From Maridesulfovibrio zosterae DSM 11974 (GTDB taxonomy: Bacteria > Desulfobacterota > Desulfovibrionia > Desulfovibrionales > Desulfovibrionaceae), in NCBI RefSeq assembly GCF_000425265.1, contig NZ_AUDC01000010.1, positions 186,001 to 250,000 of the forward strand: DNA of 64,000 bases, given 5' to 3'. The position numbers and the translations under genes were made by a program. The notes below the pieces were generated by a model that saw only the letters and a list, made by a program, of their open reading frames with translations, was not told where the DNA came from and ran no database searches. The stretch's first letter is position 1; each line of letters opens with the position of its first letter. Shown here piece after piece: positions 49,416 to 59,753 of this stretch.

Positions 49416-49874
49416 ATGGATTTAGGCATGAAAAAGTATCCCAAGGAAACAGTGGTCGGTTTTTTTGTATTTCTCGGACTGATCGCCATTATTTATATGA
49501 GTGTAAAGCTCGGTGACGTGCAGATGTTTTCTGACGATCATTATCATGTTAAAGCCAGTTTTAATGATATTACCGGTTTACGAGTCAAATCACCGGTAGA
49601 AATGATGGGGGTTCCCATCGGCTACGTTACAGACATAAATCTTGACCTGAAAAATCAGAAAGCTGTTCTCACTCTTAGCATTGAAAAAAGAATTGAACTC
49701 CTAGATGATGCCATAGCATCAGTCAAAACTAGCGGTTTAATTGGTGATAAATATGTAAAAATAACCCCCGGTGGAGTTGGTGACCCCATTGAAGAGGGGG
49801 GAATGATTATTGAAACAGAATCAGCCATTGATATTGAAGACTTGATAAGTAAGTATGTTTTTGGCAAGGTTTAA
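49416..49874 (+). CDS. mlaD: MlaD-type MCE protein
   Basis: A single MCE domain anchored by one helix (VVGFFVFLGLIAIIYM). The domain has the typical GDVQMFSDDHYHVKASFNDITG opening strand region and SGLIGDKYVKI near the end. At 152 residues it is a minimal MlaD that forms a hexameric ring in the periplasm. It is 6 bp after mlaF. A second possible start is four codons in. Confidence 0.92.
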   Translation: MDLGMKKYPKETVVGFFVFLGLIAIIYMSVKLGDVQMFSDDHYHVKASFNDITGLRVKSPVEMMGVPIGYVTDINLDLKNQKAVLTLSIEKRIELLDDAIASVKTSGLIGDKYVKITPGGVGDPIEEGGMIIETESAIDIEDLISKYVFGKV

Positions 49875-49905
49875 TATATTAACTTTAAAATAACCGGTTC
49901 CACAA

Positions 49906-50574
49906 ATGAAACGAATTCTATCCATATTTACTATAGTCATAATTCTTTGTGCTACATATGGGGTCTGCTATGCTGACTCTGAAAACTCTCCTATGGTGCG
50001 TTTACGCGCAGGCATTCAGGGTGTCATTGAAATTTTGAATAACCCTGAGTACAAAGGACATCCTGAAAAAAATGCTGAAAAGGCTGATAAAGTTCGAGAA
50101 ACTATTAAAAACTTTTTTAATTTTGAAGAACTTTCCAAACGTGCTGTTGGTCGGCCATGGCTCAAGTTTACTCCTGAAGAGCGGACTCACTTCGTAGACC
50201 TTTTCACCCAATTGCTTGAACAAACATACCTAGGCCGTATTGAAGATTATTCAGGAGAAAAGGTCGCATTTGACAAAGAGACCATAGTTAAGGGAAAATA
50301 CGCACAGGTTGATACACGTCTACTAACAGGCGATAAAGATATTCCCGTTTTCTACCGCTTAAAACTTGTGGATGGAGAGTGGGATGTTTATGATGTCAAA
50401 ATTGAAGGTATCAGCCTTGTAAGAAATTATAAGACACAATTTGCGGGAATTATTGATACAAGTACTGACGCCGCTTTTGCTGCAAGTAAAAAAGAACTCT
50501 TTGCACGACTCGATAGAAAGTGCAAAGAACTCGATAAAACTAATAATGCTACTGCCTCACAGCAAAAGCAATAA
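49906..50574 (+). CDS. mlaC: MlaC-type periplasmic lipid-binding protein
   Basis: Carries phospholipid across the periplasm. A signal peptide (about 1-23, ending near CYA) leads into the MlaC fold with FFNFEELSKRAVGRPW and a YRLKLVDGEWDVYDVKIEG-like block near residue 150. The 222 residues match the family. It follows mlaD after 31 bp. Confidence 0.92.
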   Translation: MKRILSIFTIVIILCATYGVCYADSENSPMVRLRAGIQGVIEILNNPEYKGHPEKNAEKADKVRETIKNFFNFEELSKRAVGRPWLKFTPEERTHFVDLFTQLLEQTYLGRIEDYSGEKVAFDKETIVKGKYAQVDTRLLTGDKDIPVFYRLKLVDGEWDVYDVKIEGISLVRNYKTQFAGIIDTSTDAAFAASKKELFARLDRKCKELDKTNNATASQQKQ

Positions 50575-50589
50575 ATAACGGAAAAGCCC

Positions 50590-51498
50590 ATGACACGGAC
50601 ATATTCTACATCCCTTCTAGCATTCATAGTACTCACTTTTATACTGCTGACATTTCCATCGCAGGTAAGATCAGAAGAAACGACAGAGCCAATTCTTGTT
50701 GCACAAGTCGGATCTGGAATCATCGGTGCAGTAAAGAATAACCCCGAAGAATATGCTGGAGACGAATTCAGCGAAGACTTATGGGGCGACTCTGAGCACA
50801 ATGAGCAAGCTGAATCTTCTGATCCCTGGCAGGGATATAACCGTGCCATGTTTGATTTCAACGACTTTATGTACTTTAATGTCATGAAGCCTGCGACAAA
50901 AGGATATATGTGGGCAGTTCCTTTACGCCCTAGAACATGGGCTAATAACTTTTTCCAGAATATGCTTTACCCCGTAAGACTCACAGGTTGTCTGCTACAG
51001 GGTAAATTTTTTACAGCGGGTGCTGAAACATCCAAATTTATCGCCAATTCTTTTTTCGGTTTAGGCGGTCTAGGTAATGTTGCAGGTGAAGCACAATCAA
51101 CAATGCCGCTTTATATTGGTGACGAAGATATGGGGCAGACATTCGGCGTTTGGGGTATTCCCAATGGACCGTATGTAGTTCTGCCACTTCTGGGACCTTC
51201 CACTGTTCGTGATGCAGTTGGATTTGGAATTGATACCTTTGCTCTAAACCCTTTCTGGTGGTTCGGCATCCCTTGGTATTATTCACTTTCAGCAGGTGCA
51301 TACAACCAGATCAACAAACTTTCCTTCCATATCGGAGAATATGAATCGCTTAAGGAAGGTGCTATTGATCCTTACCTTGGTTTAAGAGATGTCTACCTGA
51401 ATTATCGGGCTAAACAGGTTCGTGATTCTAGAAACAATCCGGACAGGCCTAAACCCCAAATGACAACGAACCCTGATGCAACACCACAAAAAAAATAA
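50590..51498 (+). CDS. mlaA: MlaA/VacJ-type outer-membrane protein without lipobox
   Basis: MlaA removes phospholipid from the outer leaflet with porins. The body (about 75-260) has the VacJ pattern: DPWQGYNRAMFDFNDFMYFN, RTWANNFFQNML and QTFGVWGIPNGPYVVLPLLG. The E. coli protein is a lipoprotein. Here the signal peptide (SLLAFIVLTFILLTFP) has no Cys after it, so signal peptidase I cleavage is predicted instead. About 55 extra acidic residues precede the VacJ core. It follows mlaC after 15 bp. Confidence 0.92.
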   Translation: MTRTYSTSLLAFIVLTFILLTFPSQVRSEETTEPILVAQVGSGIIGAVKNNPEEYAGDEFSEDLWGDSEHNEQAESSDPWQGYNRAMFDFNDFMYFNVMKPATKGYMWAVPLRPRTWANNFFQNMLYPVRLTGCLLQGKFFTAGAETSKFIANSFFGLGGLGNVAGEAQSTMPLYIGDEDMGQTFGVWGIPNGPYVVLPLLGPSTVRDAVGFGIDTFALNPFWWFGIPWYYSLSAGAYNQINKLSFHIGEYESLKEGAIDPYLGLRDVYLNYRAKQVRDSRNNPDRPKPQMTTNPDATPQKK

Positions 51499-51504
51499 CC
51501 TAAA

Positions 51505-51996
51505 GTGAAAATTGCAGTTATCTCAGACACACACCTCCGTGAGCCGAATAAAAGGCTTACGGAGGTTTTTAATACCCACCTTGCGGATACAGACCTACTG
51601 CTTCATTGTGGTGACTTAGTCTCTTTTTCCGTCTGGCAGTTTTTTTGCCAGCATCCAAACTTTCATGCCGCCTTGGGGAATTGTGATGAATGGCAACTTT
51701 CAGATTATTTGCAGGCCCTACAGTCTGTATCTTTTCATGGACTAAAAATCGGCATTGCTCACGGCTGGGGCAGCCGTTCACAGGTATCACTAAACGTGGT
51801 TCAATCCTTCGGGACGGGTTATGATCTTGTTTGCTATGGACACACTCATATACGAGACTGGTCTATTGTAAGGGGTGTGCAAATGCTTAACCCCGGCAGC
51901 CTGACATCGCCCAGAGATGACCTTCCTCCTTCCGTTGCAATTGTCAGTGTAGACGATGAGGAAAATATGGAATGTACGTTTATTCCTGTTGATTGA
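51505..51996 (+). CDS. YfcE-like metallophosphoesterase
   Basis: A 163-residue phosphodiesterase of the YfcE/MJ0936 type. Metal ligands are visible in ISDTHL, HCGDLVSF, GNCDEW, AHGW and YGHTHI, and the end NPGSLTSPRD is characteristic. Start is a GTG 6 bp after mlaA, so it probably shares its message. Physiological substrate is unknown. Confidence 0.9.
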   Translation: MKIAVISDTHLREPNKRLTEVFNTHLADTDLLLHCGDLVSFSVWQFFCQHPNFHAALGNCDEWQLSDYLQALQSVSFHGLKIGIAHGWGSRSQVSLNVVQSFGTGYDLVCYGHTHIRDWSIVRGVQMLNPGSLTSPRDDLPPSVAIVSVDDEENMECTFIPVD

Positions 51997-52128
51997 TCTG
52001 TGCAGGTATTATTTTTTTCATTAACTGTCCGTTGCGGGACAATTAAAATTTATATTCTTATCCGATTATTTTTTAAAATATTTTCAATAACCACATTTAT
52101 ATATGAATTCTTTTATTTCAGAGAATTT

Positions 52129-52174
52129 AAAAACAAAGGCCGTTGTAGAATTTTCTACAACGGCCTTTGTTTTT
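52129..52174. terminator. Bidirectional terminator
   Basis: A perfect 21-bp inverted repeat with a 4-nt loop, A-rich at its left and T-rich at its right, serves both the mla unit and the convergent small gene at 52189. Confidence 0.93.
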
Positions 52175-52188
52175 AAAAATTGTTTATA

Positions 52189-52410
52189 CTATGCAAATGG
52201 ATCACTAAGCAATCTATATTCACTTATTTTCTCTTCTAATATCCCTTTTCCGACCATTTCAGCAAGGAGAGAGGGTAACCTGTCAGTTTCCCCTTTAGCG
52301 AGAACCTTATCCCCTTCAAACTTCAAATAAGAGATAGGTATATATTCTGTTTTACCTCTTTTAAAGAGAGCAACAAGAAAACGGTCTGTCAGTTTCTTAC
52401 CATCTGCCAT
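52189..52410 (-). CDS. Small hypothetical protein, 73 aa
   Basis: A basic-acidic soluble protein starting MADGKKLTDRFLVALFK with an AAGGAGG site upstream. Its YIPISYLKFEGDKV stretch suggests a small beta domain. The family is not recognised. It lies 24 bp after marC and is probably in its transcript. Confidence 0.7.
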   Translation of the reverse strand: MADGKKLTDRFLVALFKRGKTEYIPISYLKFEGDKVLAKGETDRLPSLLAEMVGKGILEEKISEYRLLSDPFA

Positions 52411-52434
52411 TTTAAAATCCTCCTTTGCAAAATA

Positions 52435-53034
52435 CTAATCCAGCATGAAGTTGCGTAAACCAGTGAAAAATATTTGAGCAGCAATTGATGCAACAAGAAG
52501 TCCTGTTAATCGACTCATAATTCCGAGCCCTCTTTTACCAAGAAGACGCTTAAGACCTGAAGAGACAAATAACAGAAATCCCAAAGTTAATACAGCAGCA
52601 ACAAGTGCAGAACAGGCAAAAGCCATATCCTTATATCCATGAACTGCTGACCCCATAACAAGGAGAGCACCTATAGTTCCGGGACCGACAATAATAGGCA
52701 TAGCAAGCGGTACAACTGCAATATCATCATCTTCCCCTCCAGCTTCAAATTTCTTTGTGCCGCCGCCGACCATGTTCAGTGCGGAAAGAAATAGGACTGC
52801 TCCAGCGCCGATGCGGAAAGCATCCAGGGTAATGCCGAAAAGCTCAAAAAGATATCGGCCATAAAGATATATTATCAATGAGATTATAATTACTGCAAAC
52901 GTGACTTTAACAGCAATTTTCCTACGTTCAGCTGGGCTCATCTCCTGCGTAAGAGAAAGAAAAGCCGATATAGCAAAAAAAGGTGTTAAAATAAAAAACA
53001 GCTTTAAATATGTCTGAAAAAAAATTGGTAACAT
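52435..53034 (-). CDS. MarC family membrane protein
   Basis: The 199-residue protein has about six hydrophobic helices and the MarC/NAAT pattern, with an early FFAISAFLSLT and the conserved PLAMPIIVGPGTIGALL in the middle, and LTGLLVASIAAQIFFTGL at the end. Members are called small neutral amino-acid transporters in archaea; the bacterial role is unclear. A C-rich loop is absent. It is transcribed with the small gene at 52189. Confidence 0.88.
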   Translation of the reverse strand: MLPIFFQTYLKLFFILTPFFAISAFLSLTQEMSPAERRKIAVKVTFAVIIISLIIYLYGRYLFELFGITLDAFRIGAGAVLFLSALNMVGGGTKKFEAGGEDDDIAVVPLAMPIIVGPGTIGALLVMGSAVHGYKDMAFACSALVAAVLTLGFLLFVSSGLKRLLGKRGLGIMSRLTGLLVASIAAQIFFTGLRNFMLD

Positions 53035-53120
53035 ATAAAACTCTACTAAATTTAAAATTAATTTTTAAAAATAGACACTTATTAATTATCTATTTGCAAC
53101 GAGAACTTACTCACAAAGTT

Positions 53121-53153
53121 AAAATCCTCAGACAAAGCTTGCCTGAGGATTTT
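53121..53153 (-). terminator. Terminator after secA
   Basis: An 11-bp stem (AAAATCCTCAG / CTGAGGATTTT) with an 11-nt loop lies between secA and marC, 49 bp after the secA stop. Confidence 0.85.
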
Positions 53154-53201
53154 TTAGATCTGATCTATATATTTTCTCCCGGAATATTTCCGAGATATTT
53201 T

Positions 53202-55715
53202 CTACTTACCGCAACACTTCTTATACTTTTTACCACTACCGCACGGACAGCTTTCATTACGCCCGATTTTTGGTTCAGAACGACGTTTCGGTTTTTTCTT
53301 AGCTTCAGATTCACCTGAATCTGAGTATTCTAAATCATTCTGCTGCTCTTTGTGCTGAAACTCCTCTTCACGAACTTCAGTTTCAATACGCAAATGGCAA
53401 AGAGCACGAATAGTATTTTCCTTTATACGCCCGAGCATGTCCCGAAACATCTCAAAGCCTTCTCTTTTGTACTCATGCTTAGGATCTTTCTGTCCGTATC
53501 CGCGCAGACCGATACCCTCGCGGAGGTGATCCATGTTGAGCAAGTGTTCTTTCCAGTTTCTGTCCAAAGATTCAAGTAAAAAATAACGTTGAATCTCATG
53601 AAAATGATCTCCAGAACTTTCACTTAAGGTATTCAACAACTTACCGACCCAAGCTTCAAGTTTCTCTCTGGAAGGTAACTCTTCTTTAAATTCTTCATTA
53701 CGACTGATGCCGAAAAGTTCATCCAAGCCAACTCGAACCATATCTTCTGTTTCTTGATCTAAAGGCCTACCTTTAGCTTCCTCAACAGGGTAGAAACAAT
53801 CGTCAAAAATTTCTTCAACAAACTCGGCAGTCATATCAGACATATCAGTTGAATACATGACTTCACGGCGCAATGTGTAGATTACTTCGCGCTGCTGATT
53901 CATTACGTCATCATAATCAAGAAGCTGCTTACGAATTTCAAAGTTATGACCTTCAACTTTCTTCTGTGAGTTCTCAATGGCTTTTGTAACCATACCGTTT
54001 TCGATAGGCTCGCCTTCCTGCATACCCAGCTTATCCATAATTCCGGCAATACGCTCGGAACCGAACAGACGCATCAAGTCATCATCCAGAGCAAGATAAA
54101 AGCGTGTTGAACCAGGGTCACCCTGACGACCGGAACGTCCACGAAGCTGATTGTCGATACGGCGTGACTCATGGCGCTCAGTACCAATAATATGCAGCCC
54201 CCCAAGGTCTTTGACTCCTTCGCCCAGCACAATATCAGTACCACGGCCAGCCATATTGGTAGCGATGGTTACGTGCTTTTGATGACCTGCTTCAGCTACA
54301 ATTTCAGCTTCCTGCTCGTGATGCTTAGCGTTAAGTACATTATGGGGAACTTTTCTTTTCTTAAGCAGTTCAGAAATAAGTTCTGATTTTTCAATTGAAA
54401 CAGTACCTACAAGAACAGGCTGCCCCTGCTTATACTTTTCTTCAATATCCTTAGCGATGGCATTATATTTTTCACTCTGAGTCTTGTATATTGAATCCGG
54501 ATGGTCAATACGGACCATCTTGCTATTAGTGGGGATAACAATAACTTCAAGATCATAAATCTGAGCAAACTCTACTGACTCAGTATCCGCAGTACCGGTC
54601 ATACCGGACAATTTGTCATACATACGGAAATAATTCTGAAAAGTGATTGATGCCAGAGTCTGATTTTCAGACTCGACCTTAACGCCTTCTTTTGCTTCAA
54701 GAGCCTGATGCAGTCCATCTGAAAAACGTCTTCCCGGCATAAGACGACCGGTGAATTCATCAACGATGACAACCTGACCGTCTTTTACGATGTAATCAAC
54801 ATCACGTGAAAACAAATGATGAGCTTTGATACCCTGCATGATGTGGTGCTGAAAAGAGATGTGCTGAGAATCATATAAGTTATCGATGCCCAGAATCTTT
54901 TCACATTTGATAACACCATCATCGGTCATGGTGATAGAACGCCCTTTTTCATCAACTTCAAAATCTTCATCCTTTTTAAGTAAAGGAATCATTGAATTGA
55001 CGCGTCCATACATTGAAGTAGCTTCATCAGAAGAACCGGAAATAATCAGCGGAGTACGGGCCTCATCAATAAGAATGGAGTCAACTTCATCGACTATGGC
55101 AAAATTAAGTTCACGCTGAACAAGCTGCTCTTTGTAGAACTTCATATTATCACGCAGATAATCAAAACCGAACTCATTGTTTGTACCGTAAGTGATGTCA
55201 CAAGCATAAGCTTCCTGACGCTCTTCATCGGTCTGCCCATGAACAACTACGCCTACGCTGAGTCCTAGAAAATTATATAACTGCCCCATCCATTCAGCAT
55301 CACGCTTGGCAAGATAGTCGTTAACGGTAATAAGGTGTACCCCTTTACCTGATAGAGCATTCAGGACAGCCGGAAGAGTTGCGACAAGGGTCTTACCTTC
55401 CCCGGTCTTCATTTCAGCAATACGACCGCTGTGCAGAACCATACCACCGACCATCTGTACATCGTAGTGACGCATCTTGAGGGAGCGCTTACCAGCTTCA
55501 CGCACAAGAGCAAAAACTTCAGGCAGAAGGTCATCAAGGGATTTTCCAGCAGCTACTTCTTCTTTGAATTCCATGATCTTTTGAGGAATCTGCTCATCAG
55601 TGAGCTTTTCCATTTCAGGCTCATAGGAGCTGATCAAATCAATTTGCGGCTTAAGTTTTTTAATAAACCTGTCATTTCGTGAACCGAAAATTTTGGAAAC
55701 AATCAAATTAAACAT
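53202..55715 (-). CDS. secA: Preprotein translocase ATPase
   Basis: SecA drives proteins through SecYEG. The 837 residues include Walker A ([14 protein letters not shown]), the DEAD-type [15 protein letters not shown], the arginine-finger region [18 protein letters not shown] and the C-terminal zinc finger [13 protein letters not shown] that binds SecB and ribosomes. The ATG at 55715 gives the canonical [11 protein letters not shown] and has AAGGA upstream; a 13-codon in-frame extension is rejected. Confidence 0.97.
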   Translation of the reverse strand: MFNLIVSKIFGSRNDRFIKKLKPQIDLISSYEPEMEKLTDEQIPQKIMEFKEEVAAGKSLDDLLPEVFALVREAGKRSLKMRHYDVQMVGGMVLHSGRIAEMKTGEGKTLVATLPAVLNALSGKGVHLITVNDYLAKRDAEWMGQLYNFLGLSVGVVVHGQTDEERQEAYACDITYGTNNEFGFDYLRDNMKFYKEQLVQRELNFAIVDEVDSILIDEARTPLIISGSSDEATSMYGRVNSMIPLLKKDEDFEVDEKGRSITMTDDGVIKCEKILGIDNLYDSQHISFQHHIMQGIKAHHLFSRDVDYIVKDGQVVIVDEFTGRLMPGRRFSDGLHQALEAKEGVKVESENQTLASITFQNYFRMYDKLSGMTGTADTESVEFAQIYDLEVIVIPTNSKMVRIDHPDSIYKTQSEKYNAIAKDIEEKYKQGQPVLVGTVSIEKSELISELLKKRKVPHNVLNAKHHEQEAEIVAEAGHQKHVTIATNMAGRGTDIVLGEGVKDLGGLHIIGTERHESRRIDNQLRGRSGRQGDPGSTRFYLALDDDLMRLFGSERIAGIMDKLGMQEGEPIENGMVTKAIENSQKKVEGHNFEIRKQLLDYDDVMNQQREVIYTLRREVMYSTDMSDMTAEFVEEIFDDCFYPVEEAKGRPLDQETEDMVRVGLDELFGISRNEEFKEELPSREKLEAWVGKLLNTLSESSGDHFHEIQRYFLLESLDRNWKEHLLNMDHLREGIGLRGYGQKDPKHEYKREGFEMFRDMLGRIKENTIRALCHLRIETEVREEEFQHKEQQNDLEYSDSGESEAKKKPKRRSEPKIGRNESCPCGSGKKYKKCCGK

Positions 55716-55795
55716 GTAGTAATAATCCTTTGTCATAGGCGGTAATAGCCGCAATTGTATTCATCTAAATAAAACGGATTCTATCTAATAAGTCT

Positions 55796-56932
55796 TCATT
55801 TCAAAATATCAAGCCAATGAGAGGCTAAATATTCATCTTTTGTCAGTGTGGCAAGCTGAATCACACAAGCGGAGCATCCAGTAAGAATATGTGCACCTGA
55901 ATCAAGCCCGACAGTCAGTCTCTCCAGACAATGTTCGCCCACTTCTTTAGAAAGGTCAGGTGCAGCTAGTTGCATAATGCCGCCAAATCCACAACACAGA
56001 TCATTTAGAACCGGACGTAGCCTGTCTCCGGCAATTTTTTCAAGAAGCAGTTGATCTGTATCCAACACAGGAGCATGGCAAGGTTTATGGTATACAATCT
56101 GTTTGGGACTGTTTTCAAGAAGCAGTACGTCAGCATCAAGCAACAATGAGGAAAGTAGTGTGAGCGATTGCTGCCACTTCTTGTACAGCTCATTATCACC
56201 GGAAAAATCGTCAAGAGAATATTCCTTTAACCCTTTAAGACAAGTAGTGCAAAAAATCAGAAGCAACGGAGACCCGGCATCTTTCCAAGCTCGAATATTT
56301 ATTTTCCGGGATTCATTCTGACGCTCCAAAAGGCCTGCACTACCATAGGAGGAACCACAACAAACAAATTCAGGCTCTTCAGCCCTAAGCAGGCCCATAC
56401 TGTTCATCAACCGATCAGCCTTTTTAATCCAATCATGGCGGGCATATTTCCCTACACATCCATTAAAAAGGACTACTCTCCTTTCTTCAAATTTTACTTG
56501 AGGAAAAATTTCTACCCAAGGCTCCAGCCCTGTAGCAAAAAGAGATTTCATACGTTTTTTAGCTGATCGGAAAGGCTCAGGCAGAACTTTCAAAGAAAAC
56601 CTTGATAGCGCTGCTGCCATCGGCCATAGAATTCCAGGATTTGCGAGCCACAAATCCCAACAATTTTGCACAAACCCATTTGAACTTGACCGTAAAGCAG
56701 AAACAAACTCAGGCCCGGACATATGTTGCGGACAATTCTTGGCACATCGTCCACAGGAAAGGCATAACGACGCAAGTGATTTAAAATCCTTATCACTCAG
56801 TCCTTCGGAGGAATCAAGATTTTCCAAAAAGAACTTTGCTCTCGGCGTTAAATCTTCTCTTCCAGTAGCTTTAAAAAGAGGACAAACTTCAAGGCATTTC
56901 CCGCACTGAACACAGGCTCTTGGGGTGGCCAT
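55796..56932 (-). CDS. GlcF-type Fe-S subunit of a 2-hydroxyacid dehydrogenase
   Basis: The 378-residue protein has two N-terminal [4Fe-4S] motifs, CVQCGKCLEVCP and CLSCGRCAKNCP. Two CCG domains follow, with ending motifs FVCCGSSYGSAG and DLCCGFGGIMQLA. This is the layout of glycolate and D-lactate dehydrogenase iron-sulfur subunits that pass electrons to the quinone pool. Its start codon overlaps the stop of the flavin subunit gene by one base. In sulfate reducers such pairs usually oxidise D-lactate; glycolate cannot be excluded. Confidence 0.9.
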   Translation of the reverse strand: MATPRACVQCGKCLEVCPLFKATGREDLTPRAKFFLENLDSSEGLSDKDFKSLASLCLSCGRCAKNCPQHMSGPEFVSALRSSSNGFVQNCWDLWLANPGILWPMAAALSRFSLKVLPEPFRSAKKRMKSLFATGLEPWVEIFPQVKFEERRVVLFNGCVGKYARHDWIKKADRLMNSMGLLRAEEPEFVCCGSSYGSAGLLERQNESRKINIRAWKDAGSPLLLIFCTTCLKGLKEYSLDDFSGDNELYKKWQQSLTLLSSLLLDADVLLLENSPKQIVYHKPCHAPVLDTDQLLLEKIAGDRLRPVLNDLCCGFGGIMQLAAPDLSKEVGEHCLERLTVGLDSGAHILTGCSACVIQLATLTKDEYLASHWLDILK

Positions 56933-58329
56933 TAAACAACCTTCCCGGGATTCATTATATTATACGGATCAAACACTTTCTTAATGCCGGACATAAGCTT
57001 TAATTCTGTCTTTCCGAGCTGCATACCTATGAACTTGGCCTTTGTCAGTCCGATACCATGTTCTCCGGATAATGTTCCGCCAAGCTTCAAAGTATACTCA
57101 AAAATTTCTTTCTTGGCTTTAAGAGCTGCATCAGCCTGAACGGGAACCGATTTGTCGTGCATAACACTGACATGAATATTCCCATCACCAAGATGCCCGA
57201 AACAAAGAATAATCACCCCCAGCTTCCGGCCTATAGCGTGATAGCCTTCAATAGCCTTACCAACAGAACCACGGGGAACAGCAACATCTTCCCCCTGCTT
57301 ATCCGGAGCAAGATTAAAAGCTGCGGGACTGATGACCCTGCGCAACTCCCAAAGCCGTTCCTGATCTCCTCCTGTTCCTTTCTCCATAAAAGTTACCGGA
57401 ACATCTTTCAAGGCATCTTCAATTCTATTAATATCATTGGCTACAGCTTCTTTAGATCCGTCAATTTTAAGCAGTAATGCTCCGCATGTCCCTTTAGACC
57501 ATGGAACATCTGAATGTATCTCAAGAGCATTTAAAGTATTGTGATCCATAAGCTCCATTGCCGTCGGCAGGATACCGCAACCAAACACAGCCTCAGCTCC
57601 CTGCAAACAACCTGATAAGTCCTTAAATCCAATCAACACTGAAGCAGAGGTTTCAGGAAGTGGAAGTAGCTTTAAAGTTGCCTGTGTAATCAGCCCCAAA
57701 GTTCCTGCGGAACCGACCATCAATCTTGTCAGATCGAGCCCGACAACATTTTTATGAGTCCGTCCCCCTGTATGAATGATTTCCCCTCCGGGAAGCACTG
57801 CTTCAAGCCCCAGCACGTAGTCACGGGTAACACCATATTTTACAGCGCGCATCCCCCCCGCACATGTGGATATATTGCCTCCGATAGTCGAGATTTTGAT
57901 GCTGGCCGGATCAGGTGGATAAAACAAACCTTTATATTCTACAGCCTTCTGCAAATCAGAAGTAACCACTCCCGGTTCAACTACAGCAACAAAGTCTCTG
58001 GGATCAATATCCAAAATTCTGTTCATATCAAGTGTAGAAACGACCACACCATGCCTGACAGGCACACAGCCGCCGACTTTATTAGTTGCCCGCGCTCTCG
58101 GATAAACCGGAACTTGCTCCAGCTGCGCCCATTTAAGCAATTCCGAAATCTGCTCAACAGTCTTAGGGCGCACTAATGCTAGCGGCTTTGCATGTTTCCG
58201 ACTCGCATCAACACCGCAGGCCAGCAATGCACCATCATCAAAACTGGACTGTTTTTCAGGAAATAAATCCTTCAGGAATTTTTTATGTAATCTGGATAAT
58301 TTTTCAGGATATAGCTTCATTTGATCCAC
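56932..58329 (-). CDS. GlcD-type FAD subunit of a 2-hydroxyacid dehydrogenase
   Basis: The 465-residue flavoprotein is of the VAO/PCMH type. An N-terminal FAD domain has YPRARATNKVGGCVPV and IGGNISTCAGGMRAVKYG. The C-terminal domain carries the metal-binding His in FGHLGDGNIHVSV and GTLSGEHGIGLTKA. It oxidises a 2-hydroxyacid (D-lactate or glycolate) and passes electrons to the partner Fe-S subunit next door. Energetically it would supply electrons for sulfate reduction. Confidence 0.92.
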   Translation of the reverse strand: MDQMKLYPEKLSRLHKKFLKDLFPEKQSSFDDGALLACGVDASRKHAKPLALVRPKTVEQISELLKWAQLEQVPVYPRARATNKVGGCVPVRHGVVVSTLDMNRILDIDPRDFVAVVEPGVVTSDLQKAVEYKGLFYPPDPASIKISTIGGNISTCAGGMRAVKYGVTRDYVLGLEAVLPGGEIIHTGGRTHKNVVGLDLTRLMVGSAGTLGLITQATLKLLPLPETSASVLIGFKDLSGCLQGAEAVFGCGILPTAMELMDHNTLNALEIHSDVPWSKGTCGALLLKIDGSKEAVANDINRIEDALKDVPVTFMEKGTGGDQERLWELRRVISPAAFNLAPDKQGEDVAVPRGSVGKAIEGYHAIGRKLGVIILCFGHLGDGNIHVSVMHDKSVPVQADAALKAKKEIFEYTLKLGGTLSGEHGIGLTKAKFIGMQLGKTELKLMSGIKKVFDPYNIMNPGKVV

Positions 58330-58417
58330 TTAGTGCCGAGAGGCTCCGCAGACGGACTTTCTGAGATGTTATTAAGACACTCTTCAAACTTATTATTAAT
58401 ATTCAACCTCTTGCAGG

Positions 58418-59299
58418 CTATTTTTCATTCCAGACTTTTTCAACGCATTCCAGCAATGATAAAACTATCGGATCTGATTTCTTTTTCTTATTAAATCCAA
58501 AATATAATCCCACTTCAATATGCCCACCCGGCCATATATACAAAGAGCTATTCTTTACGCCATCATCAGCTTCATCGTGACGCATTACGGTAAGACCGTT
58601 TTCAGACCGCACTAATGCATTGTGCGTATCCTCACTATCGGCAATCATAACCTTTGTTGCTTCAAGTCCTCTTGAAGAAAAAGCCTCTTCCAGCTTTACG
58701 TTGAATGAACATTCATCGGGTGTCCAAATCCACGGCAGCTTAGCTAACTCTTCCCAACTGGCATTTTCCATACGATCCTGCCACGATGCGGGTCCGACAA
58801 CATTTAAAATTGTATTCTCCAGCAGAATTCCATCTACCTCTTCAGGCGCACAATTAGCATAAAAAAAACCACCATCCAGTTTCCGGGCAGCAATATCACT
58901 TCTAATAGTCCAAGTCGGTATCTGTACAAGATGCACACTCAAAGCAGAAAATTTTTCTTTGATACACTTAATGAGCTGTGGAGTCTTGAGATATATTGGA
59001 GATGTTTGCAGTCCAAGGCGGGCGACACCTGAAATTTCACCCTTGAAGCGTCGAGCCTCGTTCTCAAAAGTATCTACACTCTCTAAAACAACGCAAGCCT
59101 TTTCAAGCAGCACCTTACCCTCAGCTGTAGTTTGCATCCCCTTGGGCGTACGCAAAAAAAGGCGAACATCAAACTCTTCTTCAAGTGACTTGATATGCAG
59201 ACTGATTGTTGACTGGCTGGCATGAAGACGCTTGGCAGCACGGGTCATATTCCCTTCTTCTGCCACGGCCACAAAAGTCTTTATTTGATATAATTCCAT
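58418..59299 (-). CDS. LysR family transcriptional regulator
   Basis: The N-terminal winged helix is standard (YQIKTFVAVAEEGNMTRAAK, then HASQSTISLHIKSLEEEF). It is followed by an effector domain of about 200 residues. The ATG at 59299 yields MELYQIKTF; the 20-codon longer frame is rejected. It lies 88 bp upstream of the dehydrogenase pair on the same strand and may regulate it; that link is inferred from position only. A divergent small gene starts 167 bp away. Confidence 0.9.
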   Translation of the reverse strand: MELYQIKTFVAVAEEGNMTRAAKRLHASQSTISLHIKSLEEEFDVRLFLRTPKGMQTTAEGKVLLEKACVVLESVDTFENEARRFKGEISGVARLGLQTSPIYLKTPQLIKCIKEKFSALSVHLVQIPTWTIRSDIAARKLDGGFFYANCAPEEVDGILLENTILNVVGPASWQDRMENASWEELAKLPWIWTPDECSFNVKLEEAFSSRGLEATKVMIADSEDTHNALVRSENGLTVMRHDEADDGVKNSSLYIWPGGHIEVGLYFGFNKKKKSDPIVLSLLECVEKVWNEK

Positions 59300-59466
59300 A
59301 TTTTTAAATACCTTCACAGCAAAACTAGCATTTACTAAAGGTGGTATCGAAATTTTCAAAGAAGGGGTTCGATTATTCCCATTGGATTCAAAGCAGGAAA
59401 AGGTGCATATTTTTTTCAGTGACTACATGATTTATAAATTTTTTGTCACCAACAGGAGCAGTAAAT

Positions 59467-59622
59467 ATGAGTAGTATCAGCGCATTCGTAACAGAAATCT
59501 TCACCCCGGAAGACAGCGTAAATGGTCACAAGCATCTCGGTCCTGTAACAGGAACAGTAAAAACAATTTTCTGGATCGGTGCAGCAATGGTTTCAACCAT
59601 TCTCATTTCCTGTCTCCAGTAA
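59467..59622 (+). CDS. 51-residue membrane peptide
   Basis: The short frame has an AGGAG site 8 nt before the ATG. The product begins MSSISAFVTEIFTPEDSV, contains GHKHLGPVTGTVKTI, and ends with one hydrophobic helix (FWIGAAMVSTILISCL). Codon use fits the neighbours. It is divergent from the LysR gene, so it may be its target. No family is recognised and function is unknown. Confidence 0.65.
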   Translation: MSSISAFVTEIFTPEDSVNGHKHLGPVTGTVKTIFWIGAAMVSTILISCLQ

Positions 59623-59753
59623 AAAAATAATGACTGTTTAATATGGCAGGTACTGCCTTATTAGCTGTCATAGTCCGCTCCTTGACGGACTAAAGTTATT
59701 ATACTCTTATCATGCTTTCTCCACCAACCGGCAAGTGGTGGAAAAAAGATTTT

